Assembly (NCBI GenBank): GCA_003573635.1
Contig: QUTJ01031469.1
Location: 1-11,961, forward strand
Length of the DNA: 11,961 bases
From: Goniomonas avonlea
Lineage: Eukaryota; Cryptophyceae; Goniomonadida; Goniomonadaceae
Direction: 5' to 3'
Positions 11,929-11,961 of the stretch are shown here, in pieces; position 1 is the stretch's first letter, and each line of letters opens with the position of its first letter. Under the pieces are notes generated by a model. It did not search any database and was not told the origin of the DNA. It saw only the letters and a program-made list of their open reading frames with translations. A program made the position numbers and the translations under genes.

Positions 11929-11961
11929 CTGTGAGGGCAGTTAGTGGAGAGGACTGAGGGA

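Overview
This is eukaryotic nuclear DNA, dominated by one intron-rich host gene on the minus strand whose two long introns are filled by degenerate mobile elements. The evidence for a eukaryote is spliceosomal introns with GT..AG ends, CTAAC-like branch sites about 15 nt before the acceptors, AATAAA signals, TG/GA microsatellites and pyrimidine tracts. One N at 6129 indicates a draft assembly. The host protein has the form seen in fungi and protists rather than animals (an IEFPFQ...PLAPW stretch before the next membrane segment). I cannot name the species; a fungus, alga or other unicellular eukaryote would fit.

Host gene. Six exons on the minus strand (11928-11826, 6968-6880, 6452-6342, 5707-5558, 1647-1497, 1231-1065) join in frame. 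They give the last 256 residues and stop codon of an acetyl-CoA transporter of the SLC33A1/AT-1 family (ER membrane). All junctions are GT..AG, the phases are compatible, and alignment to the family (from memory) is nearly ungapped across most junctions. The 5' part lies beyond the right edge. At the left edge, positions 1-272 look like the end of an intron and a last exon of an unidentified convergent plus-strand gene.

Mobile elements. The 3.9-kb and 4.9-kb introns each contain an element bounded by the same 46-bp left signature and 67-bp right signature: copy 1 about 1773-5269, copy 2 about 7346-11642. Without them the introns would be about 410 and 560 nt, like their neighbours. On the plus strand (antisense to the host gene) both encode a Gag-like protein with a C4HC3 PHD-type zinc finger. 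Copy 1 also keeps a CCHC zinc knuckle, a middle region I cannot identify, and a decayed tyrosine recombinase. This suggests a DIRS/Ngaro-type or Crypton-like element. Copy 2 lacks the knuckle and the recombinase. Its right half instead carries minus-strand remnants: an RNase H of DIRS/Ngaro type, its downstream domain, and a second Cys-rich zinc-finger ORF with a polyadenylation signal.

Most notable. (1) A transporter gene apparently kept readable although two of its introns are mostly transposon. (2) Copy 1 has an internal inversion of about 580 bp (2702-3280) that flips the middle of its Gag, knuckle included, onto the minus strand. (3) Copy 2 also has a block in opposite orientation between the same outer ends. 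(4) A PHD finger and a CCHC knuckle occur in one Gag-like protein beside a tyrosine recombinase. All transposon genes here are broken by frameshifts and stops, in different places in the two copies.
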